Below are positions 50,252 to 58,931 of a DNA stretch of 64,000 nucleotides, in pieces. Below the pieces are notes generated by a model. It made no database searches. It was given only the letters and a program-made list of their open reading frames with translations, and was not told the DNA's origin. The translations under genes were made by a program, and so were the position numbers. The DNA is from CBFIDE01 sp965661265 (GTDB taxonomy: Bacteria; Bacteroidota; Bacteroidia; Flavobacteriales; Schleiferiaceae): assembly GCA_965661265.1 (NCBI GenBank), contig CBFIDE010000011.1, forward strand, positions 1 through 64,000, given 5' to 3'. How positions within the stretch are numbered: position 1 is the stretch's first letter; each line of letters begins with the position of its first letter.

Positions 50252-52264
50252 TTAATTATTACCAAATAATTTACGTAAAACCCATTCTACTGCAAGAAGC
50301 AGTAAAAGCACTATATAGAGCCATTTCTGACTTAAAATATTATCAACTTTCTCAATAAATTCGATTCTTGAACTTACTTCTAAATTCTCATTCAAATCCT
50401 TATAAATACTCTGTGAGTTTTCCAAAGTATAAAACTTCCCATCACTAATATGGCTTAGACTTCTAAGCATCTTAAAATCAGATGACTTATTGCTATATTC
50501 AATCTGAGAATCTTCAATTAAAAGATTTCCATTCCTTTCTATTTTCTGCCCCTGATATTCTAAACTCGCTCTCCATTTATAAACTCCTGGATTTTGAATT
50601 TGTAAGGAAGCCTTATAGTCCTTTAATCCTCTGCTAAATACCTGTTCAAATTCCTTGCCTGAACTATCTATAAGGACTAATTGGCAGTCAGCTGTATTAT
50701 TTAATTCTAAAGATTCATCTAAAAAGCTTGCTTTAAAGGATATCGGACTATTTAAAGATTGAATTGGCTCAACGTCTACAACAAGATCGTTTGACTTTTC
50801 GCTGGCGCTTAAATATTGTAAGTTCTTATTAATAAAGGAGTTAAATACTTCATGAGAATCTGTCTTTCGGTATAGGTAGAATCTCCATTTCCAGAAATTG
50901 GAGACCAAAGATTTTATGGACTTCCTATTGTCTTCTATATCATATGACCAAACAGGATTTTGTGTTTCTATGCCATTTAGGCTTTTAAATAATAAATGCT
51001 TAGAGCTTTCGCGACTACTTATATCGCCGAAAGGCAAAGATACAGGAGGCAAATCCTTAGCTAAATCTAAAAAGTCAGGATCTATTTCAAATAATTGAAA
51101 ATCAGGATTCACATATACTTGTGCCTGCTCATACTTTTCCTTTATAAACTTATATCCAAATTTCCTTTGATTTTGAAAGCTAGAATTTGGTCCATAAAAT
51201 AACCAATATGGCTTTTTAGATTTGTTCACAGACTCAAAGACTCCTAAACTAACCTCATACAGTATATAGGCCAAGACTTCCTCGTCATACTGGAAATCAT
51301 CCACACTAAGAAGCTCTAGATTGTACGCCCTAAGGTCTTTCATGGCCGAGCGAATAGCACCTATATCCGGGTTTAAAGACTTATAAACTAAGACTATTTT
51401 TTTGGTCCTTTCTTCTACAGATATTGAAAACTTAGCCTCATTATTACTATAAACTAACTCTTCTTCTAATTCACTTAAGACAAGTTGATAGGATTTTATT
51501 CCAGAACTATCTTCACGTAAATAGAAGGTTTCATTGATATAAGGGTTTGCATCTTGAAACGAATAAGTTTTATTGACAAGCACCTTATAATCAGAATCAT
51601 AGATTTTAAGACTGAAAGAATTAGAACTGAGATTGACCCCTTTAATTTTTACTTTAACAGGAAACTTATTAGCAGGGTAGGTTGTTTTATTCAGTTGAAC
51701 AGATTCAATATATAAATCTGACGTACTGCTACTATCTCCTATCCCAATGGTGTAAACAGGTACAGCGGAGTTTGAATTATTTAGGGAAGGATCTGATCCA
51801 ATGTTGTTCAGACCGTCAGTTTCAAGAATTATGGCCGCTAAGGGTCTTGAATCATATATCTCACGTATTTTATTGAGGCTTCCGCCGATATTAGTAAGGC
51901 CTTTTTGCAAAGAATCAGAGGAGGTAAACTGAAGTTCGGATGCAAAGTACTTTTGTTGAACTTCATATTTATCACTCAACAATTCAGTATCTAAATCAAA
52001 TCGCGCAAAGCTATCTGTAGAATAAGACTGATCAATTAGATGGAGAACAATTGGTTTCTTTTCAATTTCCTCCGTTTTCTTCAAAAATGGCCCAATAAGA
52101 AGTATAGCAATAATAAAAAGGCTTAGAAACCTTAAAATACCGAGAGTGAGCTTAAGACCTTTGCCGTATTTTGAATTATAATACAGAAAAAAAGATAGAA
52201 GTGACGACACAAAGGCCGCCACTATTATTCCAATTATTGAGTATTCTGTGGAGAATTCGAGCAT
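50252..52264 (-). CDS. Large membrane-anchored vWA-domain protein
   Basis: A 670-residue protein. Two N-terminal membrane helices (9-30 and 37-62, the second LKLTLGILRFLSLFIIAILLIGPFL) precede a vWA domain whose metal site reads LHLIDQSYSTDSF (D-x-S-x-S) and ILETDGLNN. The middle 450 residues are beta-rich extracytoplasmic modules, and a last helix WLYIVLLLLLAVEWVLRKLF anchors the C-terminus. The layout matches Bacteroidota BatA-like/glutamine-amidotransferase-like membrane proteins of unknown function. It starts directly after the fabG stop with no gap. Confidence 0.8.
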   Translation of the reverse strand: MLEFSTEYSIIGIIVAAFVSSLLSFFLYYNSKYGKGLKLTLGILRFLSLFIIAILLIGPFLKKTEEIEKKPIVLHLIDQSYSTDSFARFDLDTELLSDKYEVQQKYFASELQFTSSDSLQKGLTNIGGSLNKIREIYDSRPLAAIILETDGLNNIGSDPSLNNSNSAVPVYTIGIGDSSSTSDLYIESVQLNKTTYPANKFPVKVKIKGVNLSSNSFSLKIYDSDYKVLVNKTYSFQDANPYINETFYLREDSSGIKSYQLVLSELEEELVYSNNEAKFSISVEERTKKIVLVYKSLNPDIGAIRSAMKDLRAYNLELLSVDDFQYDEEVLAYILYEVSLGVFESVNKSKKPYWLFYGPNSSFQNQRKFGYKFIKEKYEQAQVYVNPDFQLFEIDPDFLDLAKDLPPVSLPFGDISSRESSKHLLFKSLNGIETQNPVWSYDIEDNRKSIKSLVSNFWKWRFYLYRKTDSHEVFNSFINKNLQYLSASEKSNDLVVDVEPIQSLNSPISFKASFLDESLELNNTADCQLVLIDSSGKEFEQVFSRGLKDYKASLQIQNPGVYKWRASLEYQGQKIERNGNLLIEDSQIEYSNKSSDFKMLRSLSHISDGKFYTLENSQSIYKDLNENLEVSSRIEFIEKVDNILSQKWLYIVLLLLLAVEWVLRKLFGNN

Positions 52265-53011
52265 TTACGTTAGCATTCCACCATCCACATTAAGGACTTG
52301 TCCTGTAACATAAGTAGATAAATCTGAAGCTAAAAATAAGCAAGCATTAGCAATATCTTCTGGAGATCCACCTCTTTTCAAAGGAATAGCATCTCTCCAT
52401 GATTGCACAGTTGCAGGATCTAGTTTTCCGGTCATCTCAGTTTCAATAAAACCAGGAGCTATCGCATTACATCTAATACCTCTGGATCCAATCTCAAGAG
52501 CTACAGACTTTGTGAAACCAATCATACCAGCTTTTGAAGCAGCGTAGTTAGCTTGTCCAGCATTTCCCTTTACTCCTACAACAGAGCTCATATTGATTAT
52601 GGAGCCGCTTCTTTGCTTCAACATATTTCTTTGAACTGCTTTGGTAAGGTTAAAGACAGATTTTAAATTAATCTCGATTACTGAATCAAAATCTTGCTCA
52701 GACATTCTCATTAATAAATTGTCTTTAGTGATACCAGCATTATTGATTACGATATCAATTTTCCCAAATTCAGCATGCACCGCCTGTGCCAATTCTTCAG
52801 CCTGATCCATTTTAGAAGCATCAGACTTATAAGACTTAGCTTTGATTCCTTTTGCAGCTAATTCTTTTTCTAGGGCTAAAGCCGATTCAGAACTAGATAG
52901 ATATGTGAAGGCTACATCTGCGCCATGATCAGCAAATACTTCTACAATACCTTTACCTATTCCTTTTGAACCTCCTGTAATTAAGGCTACTTTACCTTCT
53001 AATAATTTCAT
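52265..53011 (-). CDS. fabG: 3-oxoacyl-ACP reductase
   Basis: A 248-residue short-chain dehydrogenase. NADPH-binding ALITGGSKGIGKGI, NNAGITKDN, the catalytic Ser in IINMSSVVGVKGNAGQ, the YAASKAG tyrosine-lysine pair and the C-terminal YVTGQVLNVDGGML complete the FabG signature. It reduces beta-ketoacyl-ACP in fatty acid elongation. A TATATTTG promoter element lies 13 bases upstream. Although thioesterase is next upstream on the same strand, this promoter suggests that fabG begins a transcript of its own. Confidence 0.95.
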   Translation of the reverse strand: MKLLEGKVALITGGSKGIGKGIVEVFADHGADVAFTYLSSSESALALEKELAAKGIKAKSYKSDASKMDQAEELAQAVHAEFGKIDIVINNAGITKDNLLMRMSEQDFDSVIEINLKSVFNLTKAVQRNMLKQRSGSIINMSSVVGVKGNAGQANYAASKAGMIGFTKSVALEIGSRGIRCNAIAPGFIETEMTGKLDPATVQSWRDAIPLKRGGSPEDIANACLFLASDLSTYVTGQVLNVDGGMLT

Positions 53012-53024
53012 TGCTTATTTTTTT

Positions 53025-53032
53025 CAAATATA
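53025..53032 (-). promoter_or_regulatory. -7 element of fabG
   Basis: TATATTTG on the minus strand (TAnnTTTG) lies 13 bases before the fabG ATG and within the gap after the thioesterase gene. Confidence 0.6.
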
Positions 53033-53049
53033 GTTAGGATAATTCTTTT

Positions 53050-53487
53050 TTAACTCCATTCAAAGTCATCACTCTTTGGCATGCCTTTCATGCTCTCAGC
53101 AGCTTTTGGAGGAGGAACCGTAAGTTTTCTTAGCTTGGTATCCATAAAGGCTCCGTGGACAATTAAAATCGCGCAAAGCTCCTCTCCTCTCATAAATTCA
53201 TGCTTAATACTAAACCTACTTAAGTCTTCTTTCAATTTAGAAACCTGTGCTCTAATCACAATTCTATCACCTAAGTGTAACTCTTTAAGAAAGCTACATT
53301 CTTCTTTGAATAGAATGGGACCAAAATTCATGCTCGCCATATCTTTGAGGCTTAAGCCATTTTGAACTAGAAAAACAGTTCGGGCTTGAGCAGCCAAATC
53401 ATAGTAAACTGAGTGCCTTAAATGGTAATTAGGGTCTAAGTCACTCCATCTCAAACTAACGGGGTATTCAAATGTATCTTTGGACAT
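53050..53487 (-). CDS. Hotdog-fold acyl-CoA thioesterase
   Basis: A 145-residue 4-hydroxybenzoyl-CoA-thioesterase-type protein. The opening FEYPVSLRWSDLDPNYHLRHSVYYDLAAQARTVFL is the hotdog helix with the catalytic-type Asp in WSDLDPNYHL and the following beta sheet (LHLGDRIVIRAQVSK, FSIKHEFMRGEELCAILIVHGAFMD). It hydrolyses acyl-CoA or acyl-ACP; the chain length is unknown. It comes just before fabG, consistent with a lipid context. Confidence 0.87.
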   Translation of the reverse strand: MSKDTFEYPVSLRWSDLDPNYHLRHSVYYDLAAQARTVFLVQNGLSLKDMASMNFGPILFKEECSFLKELHLGDRIVIRAQVSKLKEDLSRFSIKHEFMRGEELCAILIVHGAFMDTKLRKLTVPPPKAAESMKGMPKSDDFEWS

Positions 53488-53556
53488 TATTATTCAGAAT
53501 CTTCATTAAGACGACAAGTTACTTTAGAAGAACTAAATAAAAAATCTATTAGAGAT

Positions 53557-53916
53557 TTATTCTTTAGAGAATTCAAGATTTGATTGATTCTCTATAATTA
53601 TAAGTCTATCTAGATCTAAATAGTAGTAAATATCAGCGCACGCAAAAAGAGAAACGCAATCATCTAAGTCCTCTTTAAAGGAGAAGACATTAATATTGAA
53701 GCCAAAAGCTTCCAAGACTATTAATTGATTCTTCACCAGCTTGGTTTTATTCTTTAAAATTTTATAATTCTTCTTTAATTGAGCTTGAATAGATAAAAGT
53801 TCTATCAATGATTTTCTTTCATCTAGTTTAAATGATTGCGATCTACAAAGGTCATCACAAAACTTCTTATCTCTTCTACCGTATAGAATTTCACCACAAT
53901 ATGAACAATTACTCAT
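53557..53916 (-). CDS. Small zinc-finger protein of unknown function
   Basis: A 119-residue protein. The N-terminus CSYCGEILYGRRDKKFCDDLCR contains C-x2-C and C-x3-C pairs that can form a zinc finger of the treble-clef type seen in MYND/DUF-like Bacteroidota proteins. A charged helical segment (KLDERKSLIELLSIQAQLKKNYKILKNK) follows, probably a coiled coil. The C-terminal 60 residues are hydrophobic-acidic. No function is recognised. It is divergent from ssb. Confidence 0.6.
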   Translation of the reverse strand: MSNCSYCGEILYGRRDKKFCDDLCRSQSFKLDERKSLIELLSIQAQLKKNYKILKNKTKLVKNQLIVLEAFGFNINVFSFKEDLDDCVSLFACADIYYYLDLDRLIIIENQSNLEFSKE

Positions 53917-54025
53917 AGTCTTTTCTATTTAAGATACAGATTATGCAAGAGTCTTGAAGCGTTTCTTATACGGCTATTGCAATGAGCTCTTGCAATCTTT
54001 GCTGAATAATCAAAAACCGTTTACA

Positions 54026-54358
54026 ATGAACATGAGAAACAGAGTTCAGTTAATTGGCCGCCCAGGAGCGGACCCAGAACTAAAGAAACTAGACAATGGA
54101 AACAGTGTCGTCAATTTTTCATTGGCAACCAACGAATCTTATTCTAATTCTAAAGGAGAGAAAGTTGATAATACCCAATGGCATAATTTAGTAGCCTGGG
54201 GAAAGCTTGCTGAATTGGTATCTAAATACGTTAAGAAAGGGAAAGAAGTTGCCGTTGAAGGACGCATGGTAACTAAGAAGTATGAGGATAGCAAAGGTGA
54301 GACTAAGTACATCTCAGAGGTAATACTTAGTGATCTTCTACTTTTAGGAAATAAGTAA
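54026..54358 (+). CDS. ssb: Single-stranded DNA-binding protein (short form)
   Basis: A 110-residue OB-fold protein started at MNMRNRVQLIGRPGADPEL (ATG 54026). The strands match SSB: RVQLIGRPGADPELKKLDNGNSVVNFSLATNE, NTQWHNLVAWGKLAELVSKYVKKGKEVAVEGRM and YISEVILSDLLLLG. It ends right after the OB fold and lacks the acidic tail (DDDIPF-type) that recruits repair and replication proteins in longer SSBs. Short SSBs of this size are common in flavobacteria. It is followed by a terminator. Confidence 0.92.
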   Translation: MNMRNRVQLIGRPGADPELKKLDNGNSVVNFSLATNESYSNSKGEKVDNTQWHNLVAWGKLAELVSKYVKKGKEVAVEGRMVTKKYEDSKGETKYISEVILSDLLLLGNK

Positions 54359-54366
54359 ACCTTTGG

Positions 54367-54400
54367 AACAGCTCTATTTATAGGGCTGTTTCAATTTCTT
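54367..54400 (+). terminator. Terminator after ssb
   Basis: AACAGCTCT (54367-54375) pairs with AGGGCTGTT (54382-54390) around ATTTAT, followed by T-rich CAATTTCTTT. Confidence 0.75.
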
Positions 54401-54415
54401 TCGGGATCTAGTTTG

Positions 54416-54423
54416 TAGCTTTG
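54416..54423 (+). promoter_or_regulatory. -7 element of the 54443 lipoprotein gene
   Basis: TAGCTTTG (TAnnTTTG) lies 19 bases before the ATG. Confidence 0.55.
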
Positions 54424-54442
54424 TGTCAAACACAAAATTCAA

Positions 54443-55273
54443 ATGAGAACAAAACAATTAATAGTATTCGGGTTTTCAGGCCTATTAGCAATTTCTTGTA
54501 CCAATACTGAAAGTTCAAAAACAACAGAAACTGTTGAAGAGGTCACTGAAGTGCTTACTGAAACCGCTGTGCTTGATTATCCTGAAGAAATTTCAATAGG
54601 CAGTCTAAAGATTTATCCTGCAACAGAATCAGCATCCTTCCCAGAGGCTAGCTTAAAACTTAATGAAGTTTCAACTGAAGGCCTATCCGTTAATTTTGAC
54701 TTTATGGTTCAAAACTACGAATTAGGAGCCCAAACACCTGATGTTGAAGAAAAGGGCCTAGCCAATAGCGGCAAAGGGCAACACATTCACCTAATAGTAA
54801 ACAACGGTCCTTATTCTGCTCATTATGAGAATAGTTTCTCTAAAGAGTTTGAAGCAGGCAGTTATTACGCTTTAGCATTTCTTTCTAGATCTTATCATGA
54901 AAGTGTAAAGAATGGTAAAGCTTTTCAGATTTTCAGCTTTAATGTTGGTGAAGAAACAGCAGCAAAAGAGTATGATTTTGAACAAGCATTACTTTTTTAT
55001 AGCCGACCTAAAGGAACTTATAAAGGTGAGGTAACATCTAAGATTCTATTAGACTTTTTTGTTGCTAACACTAGCTTAGGAGAAAATGGTCATCTTATTT
55101 CTGTTCAAATAAATGATGAAGAAAGCTTTATTCTTGATACTTGGCAAGCTTATTATATAGAAGGTTTACCAATGGGTGAGAATAAAATAATCATGAGTTT
55201 ATTGAATTCAGATTTGGAAGAAGTAAATCCAGAAATGAATAAGATTGAAAGGACTTTTATTCTTGAAGAATAA
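54443..55273 (+). CDS. Lipoprotein of unknown function
   Basis: A 276-residue lipoprotein with signal MRTKQLIVFGFSGLLAISC and lipobox AISC, then a Thr/Glu-rich linker. The globular part has two beta-sandwich-like halves: YPEEISIGSLKIYPATESASFPEASLKLNEVSTEGLS and the conserved NSGKGQHIHLIVNNGPYSAHYE..F..EFEAGSYYALAFLSRSYHESVKN. The second, with its H-x-H-L pattern, recurs in other Bacteroidota lipoproteins that have no established role. Possible metal binding by the histidines is speculation. Confidence 0.65.
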   Translation: MRTKQLIVFGFSGLLAISCTNTESSKTTETVEEVTEVLTETAVLDYPEEISIGSLKIYPATESASFPEASLKLNEVSTEGLSVNFDFMVQNYELGAQTPDVEEKGLANSGKGQHIHLIVNNGPYSAHYENSFSKEFEAGSYYALAFLSRSYHESVKNGKAFQIFSFNVGEETAAKEYDFEQALLFYSRPKGTYKGEVTSKILLDFFVANTSLGENGHLISVQINDEESFILDTWQAYYIEGLPMGENKIIMSLLNSDLEEVNPEMNKIERTFILEE

Positions 55274-55292
55274 TTCAGGAAAATAGAGGCAT

Positions 55293-55322
55293 AAAAAAAG
55301 GCTCCCCATTGGGAGCCTTTTT
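55293..55322. terminator. Bidirectional terminator
   Basis: A-run plus GGCTCCC (55300-55306) pairs with GGGAGCC (55311-55317) and a T-run around CATT, between two convergent genes. Confidence 0.92.
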
Positions 55323-55340
55323 AATTTGATAGAAGATGTC

Positions 55341-56045
55341 CTAGAACATGATCTTTTTAGTCTTAACAAAACCGTTTTGATCTGCAATCTTAACGATATA
55401 CACACCACGATTAGTAAGCTCTAAAGCTACTTCAGTATTGATTGTACCACCTTTATTCTCTAATGGTGCATTGAATACCTCTTGTCCAGCCATGTTGATA
55501 ACGCTGATAGTGCTATTATCTAAATTCTCCATTGCAGATATATCTACGTGGTAGATACCATTAGCAAAGAAAGAATTGTCATGGATAGAGATTAAAGAAA
55601 ACTCTCCAACACTAACGCTTGAGTTTGTATAGCTAATTGTATTACAATCTGTATTATTAGTAGTATCAGACTCAGTAATACCTTGCCATCCAAATACTAC
55701 AGCTAAGCCACAGAAATTGATTGAACCAGAAGCACCACCTTGAAGACCAAATTGTCTTGTAAGAGTAGTTGAATCTCCAGCATTAATATTGACAAGATCA
55801 AGATAAATAACACTACCTCCTTGACCATTTCCGATTAGGCTTCCATTAATTGTTGGTGCCCAAACTAAAGAGTCAGCTGCTACTAAATTTACAGTACCAG
55901 AGTTAATTACTCTAAGGTCAATATTAAATGTTTGACCAGATACAATGTTTGTAGTAGGACTTAAAAGTTTTACCGCTATATCTTCTTGAGCAGTAACAAA
56001 ACCTGCAGAGAAAGCAAAAGCAGCTAAAAGTAAAAGTTTTTTCAT
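55341..56045 (-). CDS. Small secreted protein with T9SS sorting domain
   Basis: A 234-residue protein started at MKKLLLLAAFAFSAGFVTAQ (ATG 56043-56045). A CARDB-like beta domain (IAVKLLSPTTNIVSGQTFNIDLRVINSGTVNL, STTLTRQFGLQGGASGSINFCGLAVVFGW) covers residues 22-140. The C-terminal 75 residues (ISAMENLDNSTISVINMAGQEVFNAPLE...LTNRGVYIVKIADQNGFVKTKKIMF) are a type A sorting domain for type IX export. It is probably a small surface or secreted structural protein. Function is unknown. Confidence 0.82.
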   Translation of the reverse strand: MKKLLLLAAFAFSAGFVTAQEDIAVKLLSPTTNIVSGQTFNIDLRVINSGTVNLVAADSLVWAPTINGSLIGNGQGGSVIYLDLVNINAGDSTTLTRQFGLQGGASGSINFCGLAVVFGWQGITESDTTNNTDCNTISYTNSSVSVGEFSLISIHDNSFFANGIYHVDISAMENLDNSTISVINMAGQEVFNAPLENKGGTINTEVALELTNRGVYIVKIADQNGFVKTKKIMF

Positions 56046-56110
56046 TATGTATTTTTTTATGTTAATCGTCAAAGATAAATTAATTTGTAAGAAAAGTACG
56101 ATTAGATTTT

Positions 56111-56833
56111 TTACGATTTCATTTTTGACTTTTTATCCAAGCGTAGGTTTACAACCTCCACTCCTAAAGAGAAGGCTACGGCAAAGTATATATAGCCTTT
56201 TGGAATTTCCTGATGGAATGATTCAGCGATTAAAATAAAGCCTATCAATATTAAAAATGCCAAAGCTAGAATCTGCAAACTGGGGAATTTTTGAATGAAT
56301 TCGCTTATCTTCTTAGCAAATGCAAGCATTATAAGTAGTGAGATGATTACTGCAATAATCATAATTAAAATTTCTCTTGTCATACCAATAGCGGTAAGAA
56401 TGGAATCAAAAGAAAAAACGATATCCAATAAGCCAATTTGAACAATTGCCATAAACAAACTACCACTTGCCTTAGTCTCAGTACTATGGTCTGAACTTGC
56501 TACTTTATGATGAATCTCCCTAGTACTTTTCATTAAGAGAAAAAGACCCCCAAAAAACAATATCAAGTCTCTTCCTGTAACAGCATGTTCAAAAACTTCA
56601 AATAATGGCTGAGTGAATCCAATGATCCAGCTTATTCCTAATAGCATTAAGACTCTGAATAATAAGGCCAGTCCTATACCAGCTGTCCGTGCCATTCCTT
56701 GAATTTCTTCAGGAAGCTTATTAGTCATTAAGCTGATAAAAATGATATTATCTATTCCTAAAACGATCTCTAAAAAGCTAAGAGTTAAAAGTGCTATCCA
56801 AGCATCTGCTGTTGCAAAAATTGTAAAGTCCAT
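56111..56833 (-). CDS. TerC-family integral membrane protein
   Basis: A 240-residue membrane protein started at MDFTIFATADAWIALLTLSF (ATG 56831-56833; the TTG two codons earlier lies at the base of a hairpin). The TerC motif LEIVLGIDNIIFISLMTNKLP (about 20-40) and the matching second repeat IGLLDIVFSFDSILTAIGM near 130, both with conserved Asp in the membrane, are the signature of TerC/Alx transporters, thought to move manganese or other metals. Seven to nine helices are visible. The preceding terminator hairpin occupies the usual ribosome-binding region. Confidence 0.92.
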   Translation of the reverse strand: MDFTIFATADAWIALLTLSFLEIVLGIDNIIFISLMTNKLPEEIQGMARTAGIGLALLFRVLMLLGISWIIGFTQPLFEVFEHAVTGRDLILFFGGLFLLMKSTREIHHKVASSDHSTETKASGSLFMAIVQIGLLDIVFSFDSILTAIGMTREILIMIIAVIISLLIMLAFAKKISEFIQKFPSLQILALAFLILIGFILIAESFHQEIPKGYIYFAVAFSLGVEVVNLRLDKKSKMKS

Positions 56834-56841
56834 AAGCAAAA

Positions 56842-56857
56842 AGGCCCCGAAGGGCCT
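56842..56857 (-). terminator. Terminator hairpin between the M49 peptidase gene and terC
   Basis: AGGCCC (56842-56847) pairs with GGGCCT (56852-56857) around CGAA. On the minus strand the stem is followed by TTTTTGC and then the TerC ATG nine bases later. Confidence 0.75.
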
Positions 56858-56864
56858 ATTTAAT

Positions 56865-58865
56865 TTAGTTTAAAAAAGAATGATTCTCACCGTAGTATAA
56901 CATTTGATCGGTAAAGCTTTCAGGATATTCTATGACAATATCCGTCATTTCCTCGCCATTCATAACGGGCCTTAGATAAGGTTGAACAAATCCGCTGTAA
57001 GGAGCTACTTTAAACTGTGCAGCCCTATCCAATACTTCTTTATGCAATTCTTGATCTACTTTTACGCCATAGGTTTCAACCAATGCTCTCCCCGCTTCAT
57101 AATCACCTTCAGACTTTATTCTTTGAATTTCTCTTAGTAACTCTCCAAATAGAACTCTCAATCCATCATAGTCATTGATTACAAAATAAGTTTTTCCGTC
57201 AATTACTTTCTTTTCAATAATCTTATCGGCCTCAGCTCTTTCAAAAGCCCATCCAGCTACAAGCTGTCTGTTTCTCATATGATCTTCTTCAATATCATCA
57301 CCAAGCTTTAACCTTCTTAGCTGCAACATCATACCATTTCGGATATAACTATCGTATTCTGCTTTTCCAGCCTCTTTGCTCTCTAAAAGACCAAGCTCTA
57401 TGGGCTTTTCATCTACTATATAATAAAGGGCCACTAAATCAGCTCTAGCTTCTTCTAATGTGCTTGAGTAATTTTTAAGGGTCTCCTTTGGAGTACCTAC
57501 TCCTTTATTAATCTTACCAGAAGCATGTCCAACTACTTCGTGTAAAGCGGTGTGCATTTTTGAAGCTACATCACCATATTTCTTAGCTCTTTCTACCTCT
57601 TCTGATGTGAATGCAAATTCCTCTAAAAATCCAGCTCCTTTTGCATGCTCATAGGCATTTTCAATATTGGCTAAGCTCACTGACTTAGAACCGTGTTCTG
57701 TTCTAATCCAATTGGCATTTGGAAGGTTTACACCAATTGGTGTGGATGGAGTTGTTGCTCCAGCCTCCCCTGCTACATTGATCATTTTATAAGAAACACC
57801 TACTACATTTTCTTTCTTATGCTCATCTTGTATCGGACTATTATCCTCAAAATACTGAATGTTCTCACTAATCACTTCCATCTTTTTAGAAGCATCAAAA
57901 TCCTTCAGCTGCACAATAGTTTCGTAAGTTGCTTTATATCCAATTGGATCGTCATAAACTTCAATAAAACCGTTGATATAATCAATATCTGAGGCAGTAT
58001 CTTGAACCCAAGCAATGTTATATTCGTCCCACTTTCTAAGATCTCCTGTTTGATAATACTCTATCAAAAGTCCTAGGGCTTTAGCTTGTTGATCATTGTC
58101 AGCTACAGCTTTTGCTTTTTCAAGCCATTGAATAATTTCCTTTATTGCAGAACCATAGAGTCCTTCAGCACTATACTTTAATTCAACAATCTCTCCGTCT
58201 ACTCTACTTAGCTTAGAGTTTAAACCATAGGAGATTGGCCTAGGATCAGTTGTATCAATTTGTGCCTTATAGAAATTAATAGCTTCTTCTTCTGTGATAT
58301 CAGAATCATAAAAATTAACAGCAGAAGCTGTCAACAGATCCATATTTGGATCTTTACTTACCTTTTTAGAATCCACATCGCTAAAGATAACTTCAAAGGC
58401 CTCATCACTCAGGCTTGCGCCTGATGCGTTCATCAATTCCATTAAATAGCCTTTTGAGAAATTTGCCTCAAGCTTTTGATTCGAATAATGATGGTGTATC
58501 CCGTTAGAAAACCACACTCTTTTGGCATAAATCATAAAGTTATTCCAATCAGCAGATTCCTTGTTTCCGTCATAAGACTTCACAATTTTCTCTAATGCCT
58601 TTCTGATTTCTAAGTTATGTCTGTAAAATTGATCCCATGTTATGTCCCTTCCGGCTAATCCGGCTTGAGTTAAATAATAAACAAGCTGCTTTTGTCTAAG
58701 GTCTAATTCATCCCATGCTGGGATTTCGTATTTCAACACTCTGATGTCAGCAAAAGTTTCAAGCTCCCAATTGTTTTCTGGAGACTTTGCTACAACTTCT
58801 TCTTCACTTTGAGAATTACAACTCATAATGCCAAATGCTATTGATGCGATTAAAAATTTTTTCAT
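56865..58865 (-). CDS. Dipeptidyl peptidase III-like (M49) lipoprotein
   Basis: A 666-residue metallopeptidase with lipoprotein signal MKKFLIASIAFGIMSC. The zinc motif HEVVGH (H-E-x-x-G-H, in TALHEVVGHASGKINKG near 450) and the downstream Glu motif EEARADLVALYY near 485 are the two hallmarks of peptidase family M49. The family clips dipeptides from short peptides. Close relatives are sometimes misannotated as dihydrofolate reductase; no such domain is present. It is probably tethered in the periplasm or on the cell surface. Confidence 0.93.
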   Translation of the reverse strand: MKKFLIASIAFGIMSCNSQSEEEVVAKSPENNWELETFADIRVLKYEIPAWDELDLRQKQLVYYLTQAGLAGRDITWDQFYRHNLEIRKALEKIVKSYDGNKESADWNNFMIYAKRVWFSNGIHHHYSNQKLEANFSKGYLMELMNASGASLSDEAFEVIFSDVDSKKVSKDPNMDLLTASAVNFYDSDITEEEAINFYKAQIDTTDPRPISYGLNSKLSRVDGEIVELKYSAEGLYGSAIKEIIQWLEKAKAVADNDQQAKALGLLIEYYQTGDLRKWDEYNIAWVQDTASDIDYINGFIEVYDDPIGYKATYETIVQLKDFDASKKMEVISENIQYFEDNSPIQDEHKKENVVGVSYKMINVAGEAGATTPSTPIGVNLPNANWIRTEHGSKSVSLANIENAYEHAKGAGFLEEFAFTSEEVERAKKYGDVASKMHTALHEVVGHASGKINKGVGTPKETLKNYSSTLEEARADLVALYYIVDEKPIELGLLESKEAGKAEYDSYIRNGMMLQLRRLKLGDDIEEDHMRNRQLVAGWAFERAEADKIIEKKVIDGKTYFVINDYDGLRVLFGELLREIQRIKSEGDYEAGRALVETYGVKVDQELHKEVLDRAAQFKVAPYSGFVQPYLRPVMNGEEMTDIVIEYPESFTDQMLYYGENHSFLN

Positions 58866-58931
58866 TGAATTGGTTTAATTATCCAAGACGCAATTTAATA
58901 AAAGACTCTAGCATTCATTAGCTGGCGCAAA

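Noticed and set aside
54026..54358. Truncation of SSB as a pseudogene
   Set aside because: The OB fold is intact and short SSBs of this size are ordinary in flavobacteria, so the missing acidic tail is not evidence of damage.
56865..58865. Label 'dihydrofolate reductase' used for similar proteins
   Set aside because: HEVVGH and EEARAD are M49 peptidase motifs; no folate reductase motif is present.
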